Translations under genes and position numbers: made by a program
Shown here: positions 25,350-39,800 of the stretch, piece by piece
How the letters are laid out: every line of letters starts with the position of its first letter
How positions within the stretch are numbered: the first letter of the stretch is position 1
Notes under the pieces: generated by a model
Seen by the model: only the letters and a program-made list of their open reading frames with translations
The model's database searches: none
Told to the model about the DNA's origin: nothing
Assembly (NCBI GenBank): GCA_030248065.1
Contig: JASAMV010005523.1
Location: forward strand, 1 to 64,000
DNA length: 64,000 nucleotides
Reading direction: 5' to 3'
DNA from: Rhynchonema sp. JSB1_4
Lineage: Eukaryota > Nematoda > Chromadorea > Monhysterida > Xyalidae

Positions 25350-28257
25350 ATGGGTCTGCTGATCACAAAACTGTGGAGACTCTTCTGGTCGAACGAAGGT
25401 TGGCGTGCACTGGGACTCTTTCAATCCAGCTGTCTCTCGTTCCCCCGTGTTTTTCGCAAGGGAGATCGTATACCCCCGGGGGGATGGGGGAACCATAATC
25501 CAGGAAAAGGGCACTTTTTGAAGTGAAAATTTTGACCTATTTTTGCCCTTTTTGGACAACGTTCCGAACGTTGTCCAAAAAGGGCAAAAATCGTTCCCTA
25601 TAAAAGAGTATTTTGGCGATTTTTGACAACATTGGCCTATAGTCACCTATTTTAGACCTGAAAATGCCTATTTTAAGCCTAAATTTGTGTACTTTATCCG
25701 AAATTGGCGGAGGGGATAGGGGGATAGTACACCACCTAAGGGGGAGATAGCATACCCAAGAGGGACAGTGCTGGTGGGGTGTCCCTCATTGGTTACCCGC
25801 CCCAACCTGGTACATGACCCCCCAACCCGGTACCCTACCCGTACTCGCCCCGCTCTGGTACCCTACGCGCCCCGATTTTTACCCTAAAAATTACTCTTTT
25901 TGGTCAGACATGCCCAAATTGCGACCGAAAACCCTTAAAAGTGCAGAAAATTGCGCGCTGCGCGCGATATATGTACTTTATAGCACATAAAAGTAGGCAC
26001 CCGAAAAAAGTTGCATGGTACACTACCCGCCTCAAAAAAATCTTCCCCTCTCTCCCCAACATGAATTCCCACCAAAACTCCAGATACACTACTCCCCTAC
26101 CAGCTACCAGCCCCGGATTTTTCCCCCATGTATCCTACCCGCCCCGCCAAACTGGCCACAGCAACAGCACTGGGTGACCCCCTCCCCCCGGAACCACACT
26201 ACGCTGCATTAAACTTTGTCTTTCTCATTTGTTTGTTTTTCCCCTGCAGAGCACAAAGTCATTATCGTCGGGCTCGACAACGCCGGCAAGACAACGATAC
26301 TCTACCAGTAGTGAGTTTTTTGCGGTTAATTACCCAATGTTGCCATGTTAATCGATTGACAACCTCCTGTAGACTGCCTTTATGTGCTTCACAAACGGAC
26401 AGTGATGGACGTTTTTGTGTCAAGCAAGGTCTTTCTGACACTTGATTCGTGATTGAAGTCTGTTTGCTGGTCGATTTTTGGGCGATATTTCACAGAAAAG
26501 AATGATCATCTTTGTACTGAGACAAAAAATTGATTGCAGCCTGATGGGTGAGGTGGTGCACACGTCGCCGACTATTGGCTCGAACGTTGAGCAAGTCACT
26601 TGGCGCAACATTCACTTTATTATGTGGGACATTGGTGGACAGGAAAGTCTGCGAGCCTCATGGACTACGTATTATGCTCACACAGAGGTTGGGCTTTCGG
26701 TTGATTTCGATGCGTAGGCTTGTCGTTAGCTATTTTTCTTCTGTTCACCTGCCTCGCACAAAACCTTTTGCTTGTTCTAAAAGTTTTGTCAGTGTCTGCT
26801 GCCGCTGCAAGGCATGAGAAGTTGAATTCCAGTTTAACAAGCGAATAGCTTGTCCTTGTGCACAATAAGAGTGTCAGTTGCTGGTTGGAAAATATGAATC
26901 ACAATGCGCCAACATGGACCAATGTGGTTTTCTTTGCAAATGTATGTGATCGTTCACGACTCTATTGTTATTTCTTAAAAACGCGGCAGGCAGCAACATT
27001 CATTCGTTTTTTTTGTCCACGTATTTCATGTGACTTTTTGTGTTAATTTTTGACGAACTTGATAAGTCGGTTTTGAATTCAACTCGTGGACACCACCACG
27101 GGCATGGACTGGACTGCAAGTGCATGGGTGTGTTTGATTGTGTACATATGCACAGCGCGGCGCAGGCAACATTTTGCGCGCTGCACTGTTTTTCGTCACG
27201 TGTTTTACGTGTCTGGTTTTGTGTGTGTGTGTGTGTGTGTGTGTGTTTATCATTCAGTCTTTGGCTGTCATTCATACCTGCCTGCGGTGATTCAAAGAAA
27301 CGTCTCGCATAATTCAAGGGGTGTGCATCAGGCGTCACGTGTGTTGTGGTGAACAAAAAAACAATAGATGCAATTGTGCTGCTCTACCACACTGACGTAC
27401 GCTATCGATCAGACGCAATTTTGAAGCACTTTATGGGTCGTGTGATTTTGAAAATAAGACCATGAACAGGGGCTGCTTTGGTTGCCAGATCAAATTGTTT
27501 CACTTGAAATTGCTGCACAGCTGCGTAGGTTGTGTTTTTCTTCCGAACGTAGACACACACCACGAAACTTGACAAACGGTTCTTATGAATTTCAGTTTCT
27601 GATCATCGTAATCGACAGCACCGATCGTGAACGATTATCAGTCACCAAACAGGAGCTGTACAGAATGCTTGCTAACGAAGTGAGTCCACTGTTTGCTTGC
27701 TGATTCAATTTTCCAGTCTCAGTCCGGTCTGGATTCGAATACTTAATGGCCGCCACCATTGCCCTTTGTGATTCAGGAACTGACCAAATCAGCAGTGCTA
27801 TTATTCGCCAACAAACAGGACATCGACGGCTGTATGTCAGCGGCGGAAATATCCAGTGAACTAAATCTGACTTCATTAAAAACGCACAGATGGCAAATAC
27901 AACCGTGTTGTGCTCTGACCGGAGAGGGGTTAGTTCGTCGCATTAACCGTTCTGTACGACGAATCGAAAGCTTAATTCTCATTTTGCACGTATAGCATCG
28001 CAATTTACAGCACGTATGTTGGATGGGCATTTTTTATCAGACAACCGTGCCAAGTTGTTTGACCCGGTAGTCAAATACAGGACCTGATGCTAACGTTTAT
28101 AACGGGAAGTGTTGACGTTATCTACCATCGTTTGCCAATCACCCACCCACGTAGAAACCATTCTGGCGCCGTTTTGGCACAACTGTTTTTGTAGTGTTCT
28201 CCCATTTGCAGTTTACAACAAGGACTGGAGTGGATGGTGTCGAATATCAAACGATAG
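25350..28257 (+). CDS. arl-5: ADP-ribosylation factor-like GTPase ARL5
   Basis: ARL5 is an Arf-family small GTPase of the trans-Golgi network that recruits the GARP tether in animals. Six exons fit perfectly: 25350-25398, 26250-26310, 26540-26687, 27596-27679, 27777-27928, 28212-28257, giving 540 nt and 179 aa, the same length as human ARL5A. The start [13 protein letters not shown] has the myristoylated Gly2 and amphipathic helix of the family. GLDNAGKTT is the P-loop, VVHTSPTIG is switch 1, WDIGGQE is switch 2, NKQD binds guanine, and CCALTGEG is the G5 motif. [10 protein letters not shown] and the C-terminal GLQQGLEWM separate ARL5 from ARL1 and ARF. Exon junctions split codons at GA/E and TA/C and restore them exactly. 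Intron 3 holds a (GT)n run. The gene is followed by Mondo on the same strand. Confidence 0.97.
25490..25700. repeat. Degenerate repeat with 24-bp perfect hairpin in ARL5 intron 1
   Basis: 25540-25563 and 25567-25590 are perfect inverted repeats around CCG (arm TTTTTGCCCTTTTTGGACAA plus CGTT). Surrounding phrases (AAAGGGCA, TTTTGGCGATTTTTGAC) match repeats at 840-900 and 1440-1500. Confidence 0.7.
27221..27246 (+). repeat. (GT)13 microsatellite
   Basis: A perfect GT dinucleotide run in intron 3 of ARL5. Confidence 0.95.
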
Positions 28258-30118
28258 CAGCCAGCGACGGAGATTGTGTAGCTATTTATCCACATTTGAT
28301 GTCAGTCATGAAAATATAGCTGTTTGTTATGTTGATTTTGTCCCGAGATCTGTGCGCCTGTGTTCCGACCAACCGCGAATTTAATTCTTGATGAACATAA
28401 CAAACAAGTAACGTTTGGTTGAAATTGATGGCTGTTTACTCGATGGCATCGTAAGCTCACTTGGCACTGTGTGTGATTTGCAGCAGTCAGTGGCTGGCGA
28501 GTTATGACGTGAATTGGGTTGAGCTGGCTGTTGACTCAGCCCAAGACATCCGATCCCAGCCGCCAATGTGCATGTTCACAGATTGTATCAGCGCCGAGTT
28601 GCAATCGGATAAGCAACTGCCCAGATGCAGGTGTTTGTTTGTTTATCCAGCTGCAGGCTGGACCCTGTCAAAAATAAACAGTTTCGCACGTCTGCACATG
28701 GGCATGTATTTTTTTTCAATACATACCCAACGTGTCAGTCAGCAACGAAACAACCGTTTTCACGTGATCGCCTTGAGACGTGCGTGGTAAAAAGTGGCAA
28801 TAAGCCTCGCTAGCGCTTCCTTGCTGCCGTGCTTCTTGATCATTGCACTGTTAGTTTATGACGTCCAACAAACGATTGAGCAATCCATTTTCTAATGATT
28901 CTGCTTTGTGCTCATCTACTGTATTTGCTGATGTTGTTCAACATACGGGACCGAGTGCTCTTTGTTTTTTATTCATGCTTGACGTACAGCTCCGTATTTA
29001 TATTTCTGCCCGTCGTTACGTAGTTGCCGTTTGGGGTTGTTGTCGAAACTTCGCTTGAGTCTATCACGTTAACGGTGTTAACATCATTTGAACACTTCTG
29101 CGCCCTGACTTTTATCAAATCAACCCATATCTGCTGAGCTCCAAACGAGGTTTCGGTTGCTGCTCTGGTCATATTTTCGTCGCGAGATCGCATGTTTCAT
29201 GATTTAATCAACTGCGATGTTGGTCACTTGTTGTTGTTGAACATAAATACTTTCATACACTTCTCCTTTTTGTAATACTTACTCGTAGTCAACAAAGTTA
29301 CATAGAAGCTGCAAAAAACACCAATCTGATTTTAAAACTTGCGCATGTCGGTGCTCATCATCTCTGTTTTTCATCTGTTGTCGCTCGGGAAAGAAATTTT
29401 CTTGAATTCATGTGCAAAAATGTGATGTTCTTTTGCGTTTCGCTTTTCCGCGTTGTGCAAGCTGGATTTTATCTTATGAAACAAAGTGGCACAAACTGCA
29501 TTTCATCTACAACATCCAGTTTGTGTTTGGCTCTCGTCTCGATCTCAAGCTGTGATCCATAATTCGACTTTATTTTCTTTCCATTATCGGTCTGCGTCTG
29601 GCCTCTCTGAAAGTGGTCCTTAATTTTTTTTCATGATTACGAATGTACAAATATTTTGTTACATGTGGTGTAATGTGATGCTTGTGTGCATCGCACAAAA
29701 GTAAAAAGATGTTATCAGAGGCGGGGAGCAGGTTTGTGAAAATGTTTTGCAAAAACAAGAGCAAGGTTGGCCTGGATCAGGGGATGAACGTCTTTGCACC
29801 AGTAAATAAATATTTTATCGTTCAATTTTTTGGAATTATGATGTGTGTTGATTTTAATTATGATACCTTGTTTTGCCTGGATGGATGAACCGCTTCAAAC
29901 GTAGTAGATAAATAGATATATCGTTCAATTTTTTGGAATTGTGTGTTGATTTTAATTGTGTTACCTTGTTTGTCTGATTGAACCATTCAAATGTGTGATA
30001 AAAGCAAAAGATGAACTTGCACTTTCTGTTGATCTTATTGCAGGAAACCTCATTCTTGAGTTTCTTATTGTCACCGGTCTGGCGAAAGCCAAGTCCACCG
30101 ATCCGGATCAATTTGAGA
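28258..30118. other. ARL5 3' flank to Mondo 5' flank
   Basis: AT-rich sequence with two related stretches near 29820-29880 and 29925-29960 (TCGTTCAATTTTTTGGAATT followed by TGTGTTGATTTTAATT). No gene recognised; it should include the ARL5 3' UTR and Mondo promoter. Confidence 0.35.
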
Positions 30119-30169
30119 ATGCGAATCGCATGGAGCGAACTTTGGCAGGGAGGAACAGCGCAACAGGTT
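30119..30169 (+). CDS. Possible upstream first coding exon of Mondo
   Basis: An ATG at 30119 with A at -3 opens a short frame (MRIAWSELWQGG...) ending in CAG before a GT donor. It would join in phase 0 to the exon starting near 30799, where CAG CCT CCC GAC GAC leads into the ATG at 30814. If used, it adds about 20 residues upstream of MPLELG. It resembles no conserved Mondo segment, so it may equally be 5' untranslated sequence or chance. A transcript would decide. Confidence 0.3.
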
Positions 30170-30813
30170 GAGTGAAATTTGATGTTTTCCCTGAATCAAG
30201 CGCGTAAAAATTGAAGTGAAGAAAATGTTTCATCAAGAACCAGCTGACAATGCTTTCCGCGTGCAAAGTGTGGTCCCTGCCTGTTGTGACGTTTGTTTTG
30301 TGTGTGTTTCCGTATTTCATCTCATCCCGGGAAACAAAAATCATTCGAAAACTTCAGTTCTTGAATAGTTGCAATTTATTTGGAAAAATACACAAGCTTG
30401 AAACATCCGTTTTTGTTCCATCTTTTTTCAGGCCAAAAGTTGGTCTGGTCTGTTGTTCAAATGGGGGTACATTTGGGCAAAATATGGTGCAAATCTGCGG
30501 CACAGCATTATGCATCATGCCATTCGACCAAAAGACATGAAAAGTGTTTTTGCACGATTTGAGAAACTGATGTCGCGACTTCCCAAGCTTTTTTGAAAAG
30601 TTTGGAAAATTTTCCTTCTGACATTTTTCCAGTTCCTGGAAAAACATTGGGTTCGTTGTTTTGCCCTCTGAAAAAAGTGGTTTTTTCTTTACTGTCAGGA
30701 AAAAACGTTTTTCCAGCTGCAACTACATGTGTATTGCCATAATGGTGGTGGGTGACCGACCAACCAAGATGTGCTGTTGATTTGATTTATAATTGCAGCA
30801 GCCTCCCGACGAC

Positions 30814-33800
30814 ATGCCCCTCGAGCTCGGTGCCGAGTCGACGTTGACGACGACGACGACTAGCGTGGCGCACGCGGTCACGCCAGAAGTGCACGAACAC
30901 GAACCGAAGGAGCCGATACACAGCGGACATTTCATGCGATCCGCTGTGCACAGGGAGGGCACACAGGCGTGGACATCGGTACGTCGCTCTGACACGCACA
31001 CTCGGTTCTCCACCCCCCAACCGATTTTGATAACGTTTTGCGGATTGCGTCTCAACGTCCAGCCGCAATAAGCACAGACAGTAAATGTAACCCTGCCTGC
31101 CTGTAACCCCACGCCTGCCTTCAATGGTGAATATTCGTTCATAGAAATAAATATGTTGATTGTTCGTATCTCGATAAATACCATTCAGTGAAATGTGTGT
31201 TTCTGATGTGCAGGTTTGCGAAGACGACGACAGCGACGTGGATGTTGTGGTCGATGTGTGTGATGAGGGCGGCGCTGAACAGGAACAACTGGCTGTGAGT
31301 CGCACACCATGGGGTCGGCATCTGGGGGCACCCGACAAATGCATCCTTAAAGAAATCGGCATCAGAAAATAAAAGCCGGCAGTTTAGAAATGCATGACAT
31401 CCTTTTTGGGCCCAAAACCAGGGAACGCTTTGCTTTTCTTCTTAATTTATGAATGTTTTTTGGCTCAATCAATTCACTGAATTTGAATGGTTTTGAACAA
31501 AATGGACACCAAGACCAAGACAGTGCTTTCTGCTCCTTGGGGGAACATTTGGGTTGAAGTAATGGTTTGGGGGAAATTTTTCCCTGAACAAAGTTGATGT
31601 TTTGAGTTCTATTTAAGTGTCGGATACCGGGCCAGAAACCCCCACCCCCCCCCCCCCCCGGGCCCCGCCCCCCCCATTGCCCGTGTGCCCATGTGCCCGA
31701 CCCCAATTGCACAAGGGGACCTTTGTAGTTCCCGAGAGAAGGGCCCTGCTCGGGCAATTTTTATTCACCTAGTTTTGCATGAAAGAGGCAAACTGCAGCC
31801 TAAAGCAGACATCAATATGCAATGGGGGGTTCGCTTCTTCCCCCTTCGAGCCAGTAGTGACTACACTGCATGTGACATGTGATGTGTCAAGTTGCAGGCT
31901 CATTGACGTATGGTATCCTGGGTGAGAATGGATCCTGAGTTACTGGAGATATCCCCCTGCGGCTACACAAGAAACCGTTAGGAGGCGAAAAACCCTGTTT
32001 TTTGTATGTAATTTTAGTGCAAAATAATCCAAAAGATAGGTACCTTTTGCCGCATATTGGTCTAAAAATGACTATTTGTTGCGACTTGTCGATTTCTGGA
32101 GTTGAAGCGGAAGAAACCGATTCTTGCCTCTGAAAAGCATAAATCCACTGACTCAAAATACCCTTGGGGCCGGTACCGGGTTGAGTTCGCTGCCGTCGCC
32201 CAATTGGTTGAGTCGAGACGATGCTGCTATTGTGACCAATGATGTGATTTAGGACGCCGAAAAGCCGAAACCAGTCACCTTCTACAAATTCGGTCCGAAG
32301 CGCTCAAAGTCAATCGCGATCGACGTGTCTCTGGGACAGTTGAAACGTTGCTTGACCACCGCTTACTCGTTCGTGTGTTCACGTTTATAGAATGTTTGAA
32401 ATTGAGAATAGTGATATTTCTGCAGTGGCGGATATTGTATGAAAGTTTTGACGTTGCTCATCGGGTACAACTCCAAAACGTGCGAGCCGGTCGCTGTCCA
32501 CAACTTGCTACGTATGTGCACTAATTTTAGAAAACTAACGACGCCGAAATGGAAGGATTTCAAGGGTTTGCGATTGGATTGGAAGCAACGCATTCGTTTG
32601 AACAATGTGATCTGGCGTGCCTGGCACATGGAGTGTGAGTGAATCACGCTTTGATCAACGACGTATTTATGTATTATTGAGTGGGTGTCGACGCTATAAA
32701 CTAACTAATCAACGACGTATTCGCTTTTGTTGTTGTTTTTGCACAGAGCTGATCACATATTCAATTCAGTCCGTCGCATCGAGGCCGATCGACCGTCGTT
32801 CAAAAAACAGCGCACCAAATTCTGCTACTTCAACGTGCCCGAAGAAGACATTCATTTAGGATTCGAGGTTGGCTGTTGGCTGGCTCTACAGCTGCAAGTT
32901 TTCCGGAAAAATATACTCACGGGAAAGACCCGTTTTTTCGATATTTTTGAGCCAAAATTGGGCACAGGTTGAAACGATGTATAGTTGACAAGTTATGCGC
33001 TAAAATAGTGTGTGAGATGTAGTCCTGTACCGCACCTGTTTAGAAAGTGCGGCCAAAACCCATAAAAGTGCTCGAAAGCACGTAAAAGATTTAAAATCTG
33101 TGATTTCCAACAATTTGGACAATTTCAGAAAATTTCAATACCCGCCGTGCAATTTTCCGGGAAAACATACTTCACTGAAAATAGTTCTTTTTCGTTTTTT
33201 TATCAACAACAACGAACCGCTTTTCATCTGCACCAACAGTTGAATCAAAGCAACATTGTTCACGGTCTTCGTTTGGCAGCGGAATAATGCCAATCGATAA
33301 AAAAATGCTTTTGTCAATTGTATTGTTTTCAGGGCGGTGCAGGCATTCTTGAGGGAATGTACTGGAAACGACGTGGTGAGGCCGTCTGTGCGCAGTACAG
33401 GAGATGGCGACATTTCTACGCGCACAGGATCAAAGTGAAATATGGAAAAACGGCGAAGGTTTGCTGATCGGGTTATAAACTTGTCTGCACTCTTTGCTTG
33501 CACATCGCTTCTATCAAATAGGCATCTGTCGATCTGGGACACAGGTACCACCACGCAGGTACCCCCCTTAGCGACTTGGAAGGACAAGAAGGAAAAAGGA
33601 CCCCTAAATCGCAAGAGTTCTCCCTCGAACGCTTCAAATGTCAACAAATCGCGCGCTTGGCGCGTCGTTTCCACGCATTTCGCATGGCTTCTGGTTGTTT
33701 CGAGTGGAAAAAAGTCAAAATTACGCGCGCTTCCACTGCTTTCACTGATACATTGGTTAACAGACGCCCAAATTTAAACAAGTATGATACGGGATAGGCT

Positions 33801-36800
33801 AATAGGTGTGAATTTTAGACAAGCACTGGATTAAGACGACGTTTCAGAATTTGAACAAGCACTGGATAAAAATGACTTTTCGCCCCCGGTACCCGCTTAA
33901 TTCGGACCTGGTTATGCCCCTGTTCGTGTGCTATTTGCACCTGTAATTTTGTCGTTTTGGCTTAAAATCAGTCAACTTACGCCTAAAAATTGCTCAGTTT
34001 CCCCCAAATTCAGTCAACTAGTTGCAAATGACACCTGGTGAATTTTATTTGAAACTCTTTCGTTAAAACTCTTTGTTCGATTTACCTTAATGTAACTTGA
34101 TGTTAGGACATGATCTGCCCGTATCTACATGACTGCGACCAATTGGACGCCTGTTACGTGCCACAGCCTCCTGCACACCCGCCCAGGGCTGGTAAGAATG
34201 GTTTTCTTGTTGACAGCAATTTTGAGGGATCTTACCATTGTAGCTGTGCTGATGTTATCGGTCTGATTGAGGTCGCGTGAATTTTTTGAATTCATGATAT
34301 TTTCAGTGGTTTAATTTGATGATCGATCATACGGAACTGGTGGCTAAAAAGTTTCATGATCTCAAAAGTTCAAAAAAGGCCTCGGACAGACAGCTTCGGC
34401 CTCAAGAACCCATTGATGACTACATTTCAGCGAGCGTGCGCACGCCGCAGTTGATGCTGGAAGAGGACGATCTCAACAATCCGTTCACCGATCGTTTGTT
34501 CGATTGTCTCTCGCAACCGTACATGTTCCCGAATCAGAAAGACTTGAGTTAGTCAACGGTTTCACATTCGAAATCAAGATTTTTTTTGTTCGGAGGGTGC
34601 CACGGGCGAGCCATAATCGATCATTTCTATCTACCAGTCAGCCGTTCTGCTAACTCAGTCGGACCCAATTTAACACAGGACGCGTATGCTCCATGTTAAA
34701 GACACAATTTTGTCTTCTACGCTCTGTGATTTGATAACTCACCACAACGACAGATTACAGTGGATCTTTTTTCAACACGAGCAGGTTGTGCTCATTTAAT
34801 AAGAAGCCACCTTTGCCTGCTTATCTATCATCACTGATACGTTGATTGCCCCAACGTAATCAAGATAAAGAGCGCCAAAACGTTCTGCTTTTATGGTTGT
34901 GCTGGCACCAACCCTCGCGCTCTATTATGATCCGGCGCGTTTCTGGTGCGCAGCGGGCCATTTTACGATTATTTAACTTTTCCAACTCTCTCGTTACGCC
35001 CTCTTGTTTGCCCTATCAGTGGGCTATTACTTGAGCGATTTTAAACAAAATCAACATTGTACAGAAAAAGCTTGAAGATTTTTTTGTCTGACATGAATGA
35101 ACAAGACGTTTGAAGCACGACCGGTCCAATTTGCGTTGTCCGGTGTTTTTGCTGCTCCAAAAATATTAACATACATAGTAAATTTCCAAATTCGCTGCCG
35201 CACAGTAAAATACGCCCCATAGTTAATGTCAAGTTATAAGCCCGAACGCTAACCATGCGCGGTTGTGAAACAATGCGCGCAGCTGCCTGGCAGGCTGGCA
35301 AGCTGCCTGTGGGTTGGTTGTCCGAATGTTTCACAAGTTGATTTTCGGGTTTAGAACCTGACATTAACTATGGGGCGTACCTTGCTGTGCGGCAGCGAAT
35401 TTGGAACTTTACTATCCCTTCTTTTATTCTTCTGTTCACAACTAGTCTTTTGTCATATTGGCTTAAAACGGTTTTCCTTCTGTCAGCTCGTCATGCGACC
35501 AACCCTGACATCATCCAACCGGGTCTACAATCGTTGCAGCCAAGTTTGGACGAAATCATCGCGTCGTTTGATGACAAAATTGGTGCGTTAATAATTGGCA
35601 AGTGTTGTTATTCGCTGATGAGGCCTAAGTCAGTGCCGGGTTTGGATTTGTCGGGTGGTCACAATTTCGATGTTGGCTTGTGGTTGTTGTAATTTTCTTG
35701 ATCGTTGAGCATAGCATAGTTGGATTGGCTCGCTACCAACAGTAATTTGACTGCGGCTCAATCTAAGGCTCTCAGGCAGCCCAAATGTAAGCCTACTGCA
35801 GCCCGGACCTTAGTGTCCAGTCCGTCCGGCGTCCGACGACCCAAGCCTAAACCAGCATTGGCCGCGAGCTGATCTAGTACCCATAAAACATTTGCTCCCA
35901 GAGAAACAAATAGCCAGATGAGATGCAGTCGCCCAGTTTGCGACCGTTTTATCTGTTCGATGCGGACATGCTTGCAGACAGCCCCCTACTGGCGATGGCC
36001 GATCCGACGCTGGCGTCGCACGTTGTGCTGCCGTCCCCGCAGTCGCGCAACGCGATGTCGGCGCCGATACTGCGACACGCACAAACAGCGCGCAGTCAAC
36101 AAGTGCGTTGGGTTGGTGCTTATGTGGCAGCACATTCGGTCACAACGAAATCCTGATTTTGGCAGATAGTACCGCGGTCAAAGCAAATCGTCAAAGTCGT
36201 CAAATCACATGTATTGTTAGTCGCGCTGATCCAGGCTCATGTATTATTGCTTGATTTGACTACTTGGTTTGATGATAGTACTATTAGCCCTGATTTTTCG
36301 GTTCCGCCACTGCTGCACCAGTTTGGGCGAATTTCGTGATTTAGTTGGTGCTGTTGTTTCGACCAGCGTGTAAGTTGTTCATCAGGTGTGCGGAGGAAGA
36401 ACTGGTCTTAGGACATCGTCGCACGTTTTGACATCGTCGCACGTATTTTCAACTTTGGGTTTAGGCTCAAGCTTAGGGTTGGGCTTCGGCCTATGCTTCG
36501 ACTTCGGCTTAAGTGCTAGCTTTCCCCAACAGCCATATACTGTATGTTGTCATTTACATCACGCGCGACCAAGTGCCAAACAGCAATGATGTCTGACAAT
36601 CGAAGAACTCATGCGCTGGTCAAAATTACCAAATACGATACGTCCAAAATAAAAGTGCGCGCACGGTAGATCGGCGTGCTGTAAGACTGTTGATTTGAAC
36701 GCGCTTTGTGGGCTAAAAGCAGTGCAACGCGCGTTGAAGGAATAGTTTCAAAATATACTCTGGTCATCATGCGTCCAGGCCTAATGAACTTGTTGTAGCA

Positions 36801-39800
36801 ATAAATTATGATTTATGTGGTTCACCTGCGGATGTTTGACAACACGCATAGGTGGACAAAGGCCGGGGCACGAATGCTTCTGACGCTGGACTGTTGCAAC
36901 AACAACAACAACACTACACACAACGCGACTACGCCGCTGCAAATCTATTAATCGAATACCATCAGACATCACAGGTATGAATGGCTGTCTGACATTTCAC
37001 TTGATTGTTGTTGTTGTTGAGTTTTAGCCGAAGAAGCTCAAAAGCTCGCGCGTTGCATGAAAATACAATTTCTCACTCAAAAAGTTCGAATTGTCCCTCA
37101 TAATATACCCTGTTAGATTTCTTGACAGCGGTCATATTTTTGAAAGAAGCCCCCGCGGCCAGTGAACGATTTTATTGTTGCAGAGTGGGCATTTCGGTCC
37201 GCCGTCCAGTGCTAGCAACATCACCGACTACTACACGTCACAGCCAAGCAGCACGGGCGCGTTGTACGATTCGCCGTACATGCCTCAATTGACTGTGCTC
37301 ACACCGTCAGCTGTGTCCGGTGCGTTTCGTCGACATTTGGATAGTATTTTTTGGATGTCCGTTTGATTAAACCGATCCGAGTTTGTGACTTTCCTTGTCT
37401 CACACCACACAATGTAAGGCATAGTTTTTTTTCAAAATTCACTGGGTGCAAGTTGCACCTAGAATTTTGTTTTATGAACAAAATGTGAAAAATCTAGGTG
37501 CAAGTTGCACCTAACCTGCAATTTTTAGGTGCAATTGTGAAATTTTAGGTGCAAATTGCACCTAAAAAGTGTCTAAAAAACCTACGATGTAAGGGTGGTT
37601 TTTAGCCATTTATAGATTGACTATACAGTCTTTATAGTGACTAGACGGGACCCGTGCCTACGGCCCGGCTGCAGCGCCGTCTCCCCCCACCCAAGACCCG
37701 TTAGCATACCCAAAGCTACCCGTGAAAATTGACCCGTCCGCTCTTCCAAGGCTAATACTCGTAAAAGCTACGTTATAGCCTAAATACCAGTTATACTGCT
37801 TCTTCTTCCCCTTTTAGCTTTTGTGTCAGTTTTTGTAACACGCAATCTACTTTGGATCACAATCCGCAGTTAACCCCCGACAACTTCATACGCGCAAGTG
37901 AACAGATTTGTAATCAAAAAATAATCTAGGAGGAGATTGTTTGGCTTCGTTCCAGATCCCAAAGTCAGCTGACAAGACAAAACCCCCAAAAAATCACGCA
38001 ATGATCAAAATGGGCACCCATAAGAACTCTTGAAATATATCCCGCGCCGTCAAATGGTTTTTACCCACGTGCCTTATATTATCGCTCATGTAACATCAAC
38101 CAACCTGCCGTCTACGTCTATGCTTGTGTTTTGATGGCGATCGATAAATTATACGCACTTTCTATTTCCAGCGTTTTGGGAGCCATTAATGTTTCAACAA
38201 CGCTACAAATAGGGTCTAAAGAGTTGACAGAAACAGTTTCTATTTGCTTTTCGTTTTTTTTAGAAACCTAAATAAGAAGAAATCAACAAAAAAGAATGTT
38301 AGTGTTGAAACGGACAGATTGTGAAAGGGTTTGTACCGGTTATTATGGGCACTTTTGTCAGTCAGACTGCAACCCGTCCGCTCTTCCGAGGGAGGGGGCC
38401 ACATACATACTACATACGTCTTCCTGTTTTAGTAGTATAGATATACATAATCGGTACCGGCGACTTTTCTGTCGCCATCAGCGTGGTAAAAACGAAGTTA
38501 ACAGCAGGTAGGGGGACCAAAATAGCTTCGAAAAATGTCTATGATAAAAAAAAACGTTTCACCATAAAAACTGTCACTATAAAGAGGATAGACTGTATAT
38601 CGTTCCAACAAAACTCATTGAAATTGGCCATGACGTAACCCATCCGATGCATTGCAGGTGCATCATGCCAATTGTCGTCATCGAGTGGCCCAGCTTCAGC
38701 GCCATTCGGTTTCGGCACGGTCGGTTGGTCGAATCAGGGCACGCTCTCGCCCTGGGGCCAGGCGGGATTCGCCCAGGGCGCCGTGTGCACAACCATCACT
38801 GATCAGACCACCGTCAACACAAGGTGCGCTTTTTTGGTCTGTAATTGCGCGTGTGTGCTCGCGTCTATACACACAAATCCAATACGTTTGGTAGGGCGAC
38901 ATTGATGCGCTTATGTATGTTTGTGTCAATTAAGTGACTTGTCAAGCTGTCTTCCGAAGCAGTAAGCCTTATAATAATAGCCAGAAAACACCAGCAATCT
39001 AATCCATTTGTGTAGTATTCGAATATGTTGTCGCCACCGTGTCCCATATTTGTGATGTTTCACACCGACGGTATTGCAGCACGAACACAATGCCGATGCC
39101 ATCAAAGGGCGCGTTGAAGGCGCCACCGAAATCCAGCCAGCCGTCGCCGGCCAAAAAAGTACGACTCAGCGCACCGCCAGGTTCGTCACACAGGACGACG
39201 TATTGTCAAATGGTTGACTGTACGGTCGTTAATCTTATTTTTTATTGAGAGCACTGATAGAATGGCGCAAAACCTGTTTTCGCGCTTACTGAAATCCCGG
39301 GTCGTCAACGACTATGACGTTGCGCCAACGTTAGCAATTCTTGAACTAGCCGTGACGTACATTGCGCTGGCGTATGTGTACTGTCTTTAGTTGGAAGATG
39401 CCCGCATTTCGAGATGTGTACTTCAGAGGTGCACCATCGCCAACGGCCACGTGTGAAGCGTGGCTCAGCTGAGGTTGTGCCCACGGCGTCCAACAATGTG
39501 CGCACGTCAAAACGAGTCAATGGTCGGGGTCGAAGCGATGACCCGGTGGGCACCAGTACATCTGGTGCACCCACAACGTTGATGGCACCTTCGAGCAACG
39601 CTGGATCGCCACAAATGTTGTTGTTGAAACCAAAGGCCGCCGTTGGTTGGTCTTCTCGACTGCTTGGGCCAATTTTCGAACTGTTGTTTTCGAAATTGTT
39701 TCTGTTGAATCCTATAGATCTATGTTTTCACTTGCTTTGAGTGCGGCGCTAAATAGTCGATAATGTTTCATTGCATTACAGTTACGTCGCTCGAAACTGT

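Noticed and set aside
26323..26345. SL1-like spliced-leader match (GGTTAATTACCCAA) in ARL5 intron 2
   Set aside because: It resembles the nematode spliced leader for about 14 nt, but no matching donor and no Sm site at proper spacing follow; probably chance.
30723..31362. Reverse-strand frames of 150-190 codons over Mondo exons 1-2
   Set aside because: They are antisense to well-supported Mondo exons and have no splice or family support.
37104..37125. miR-10-like string TACCCTGTTAGATTTC
   Set aside because: The seed is interrupted by an extra T and no hairpin precursor is evident around it.
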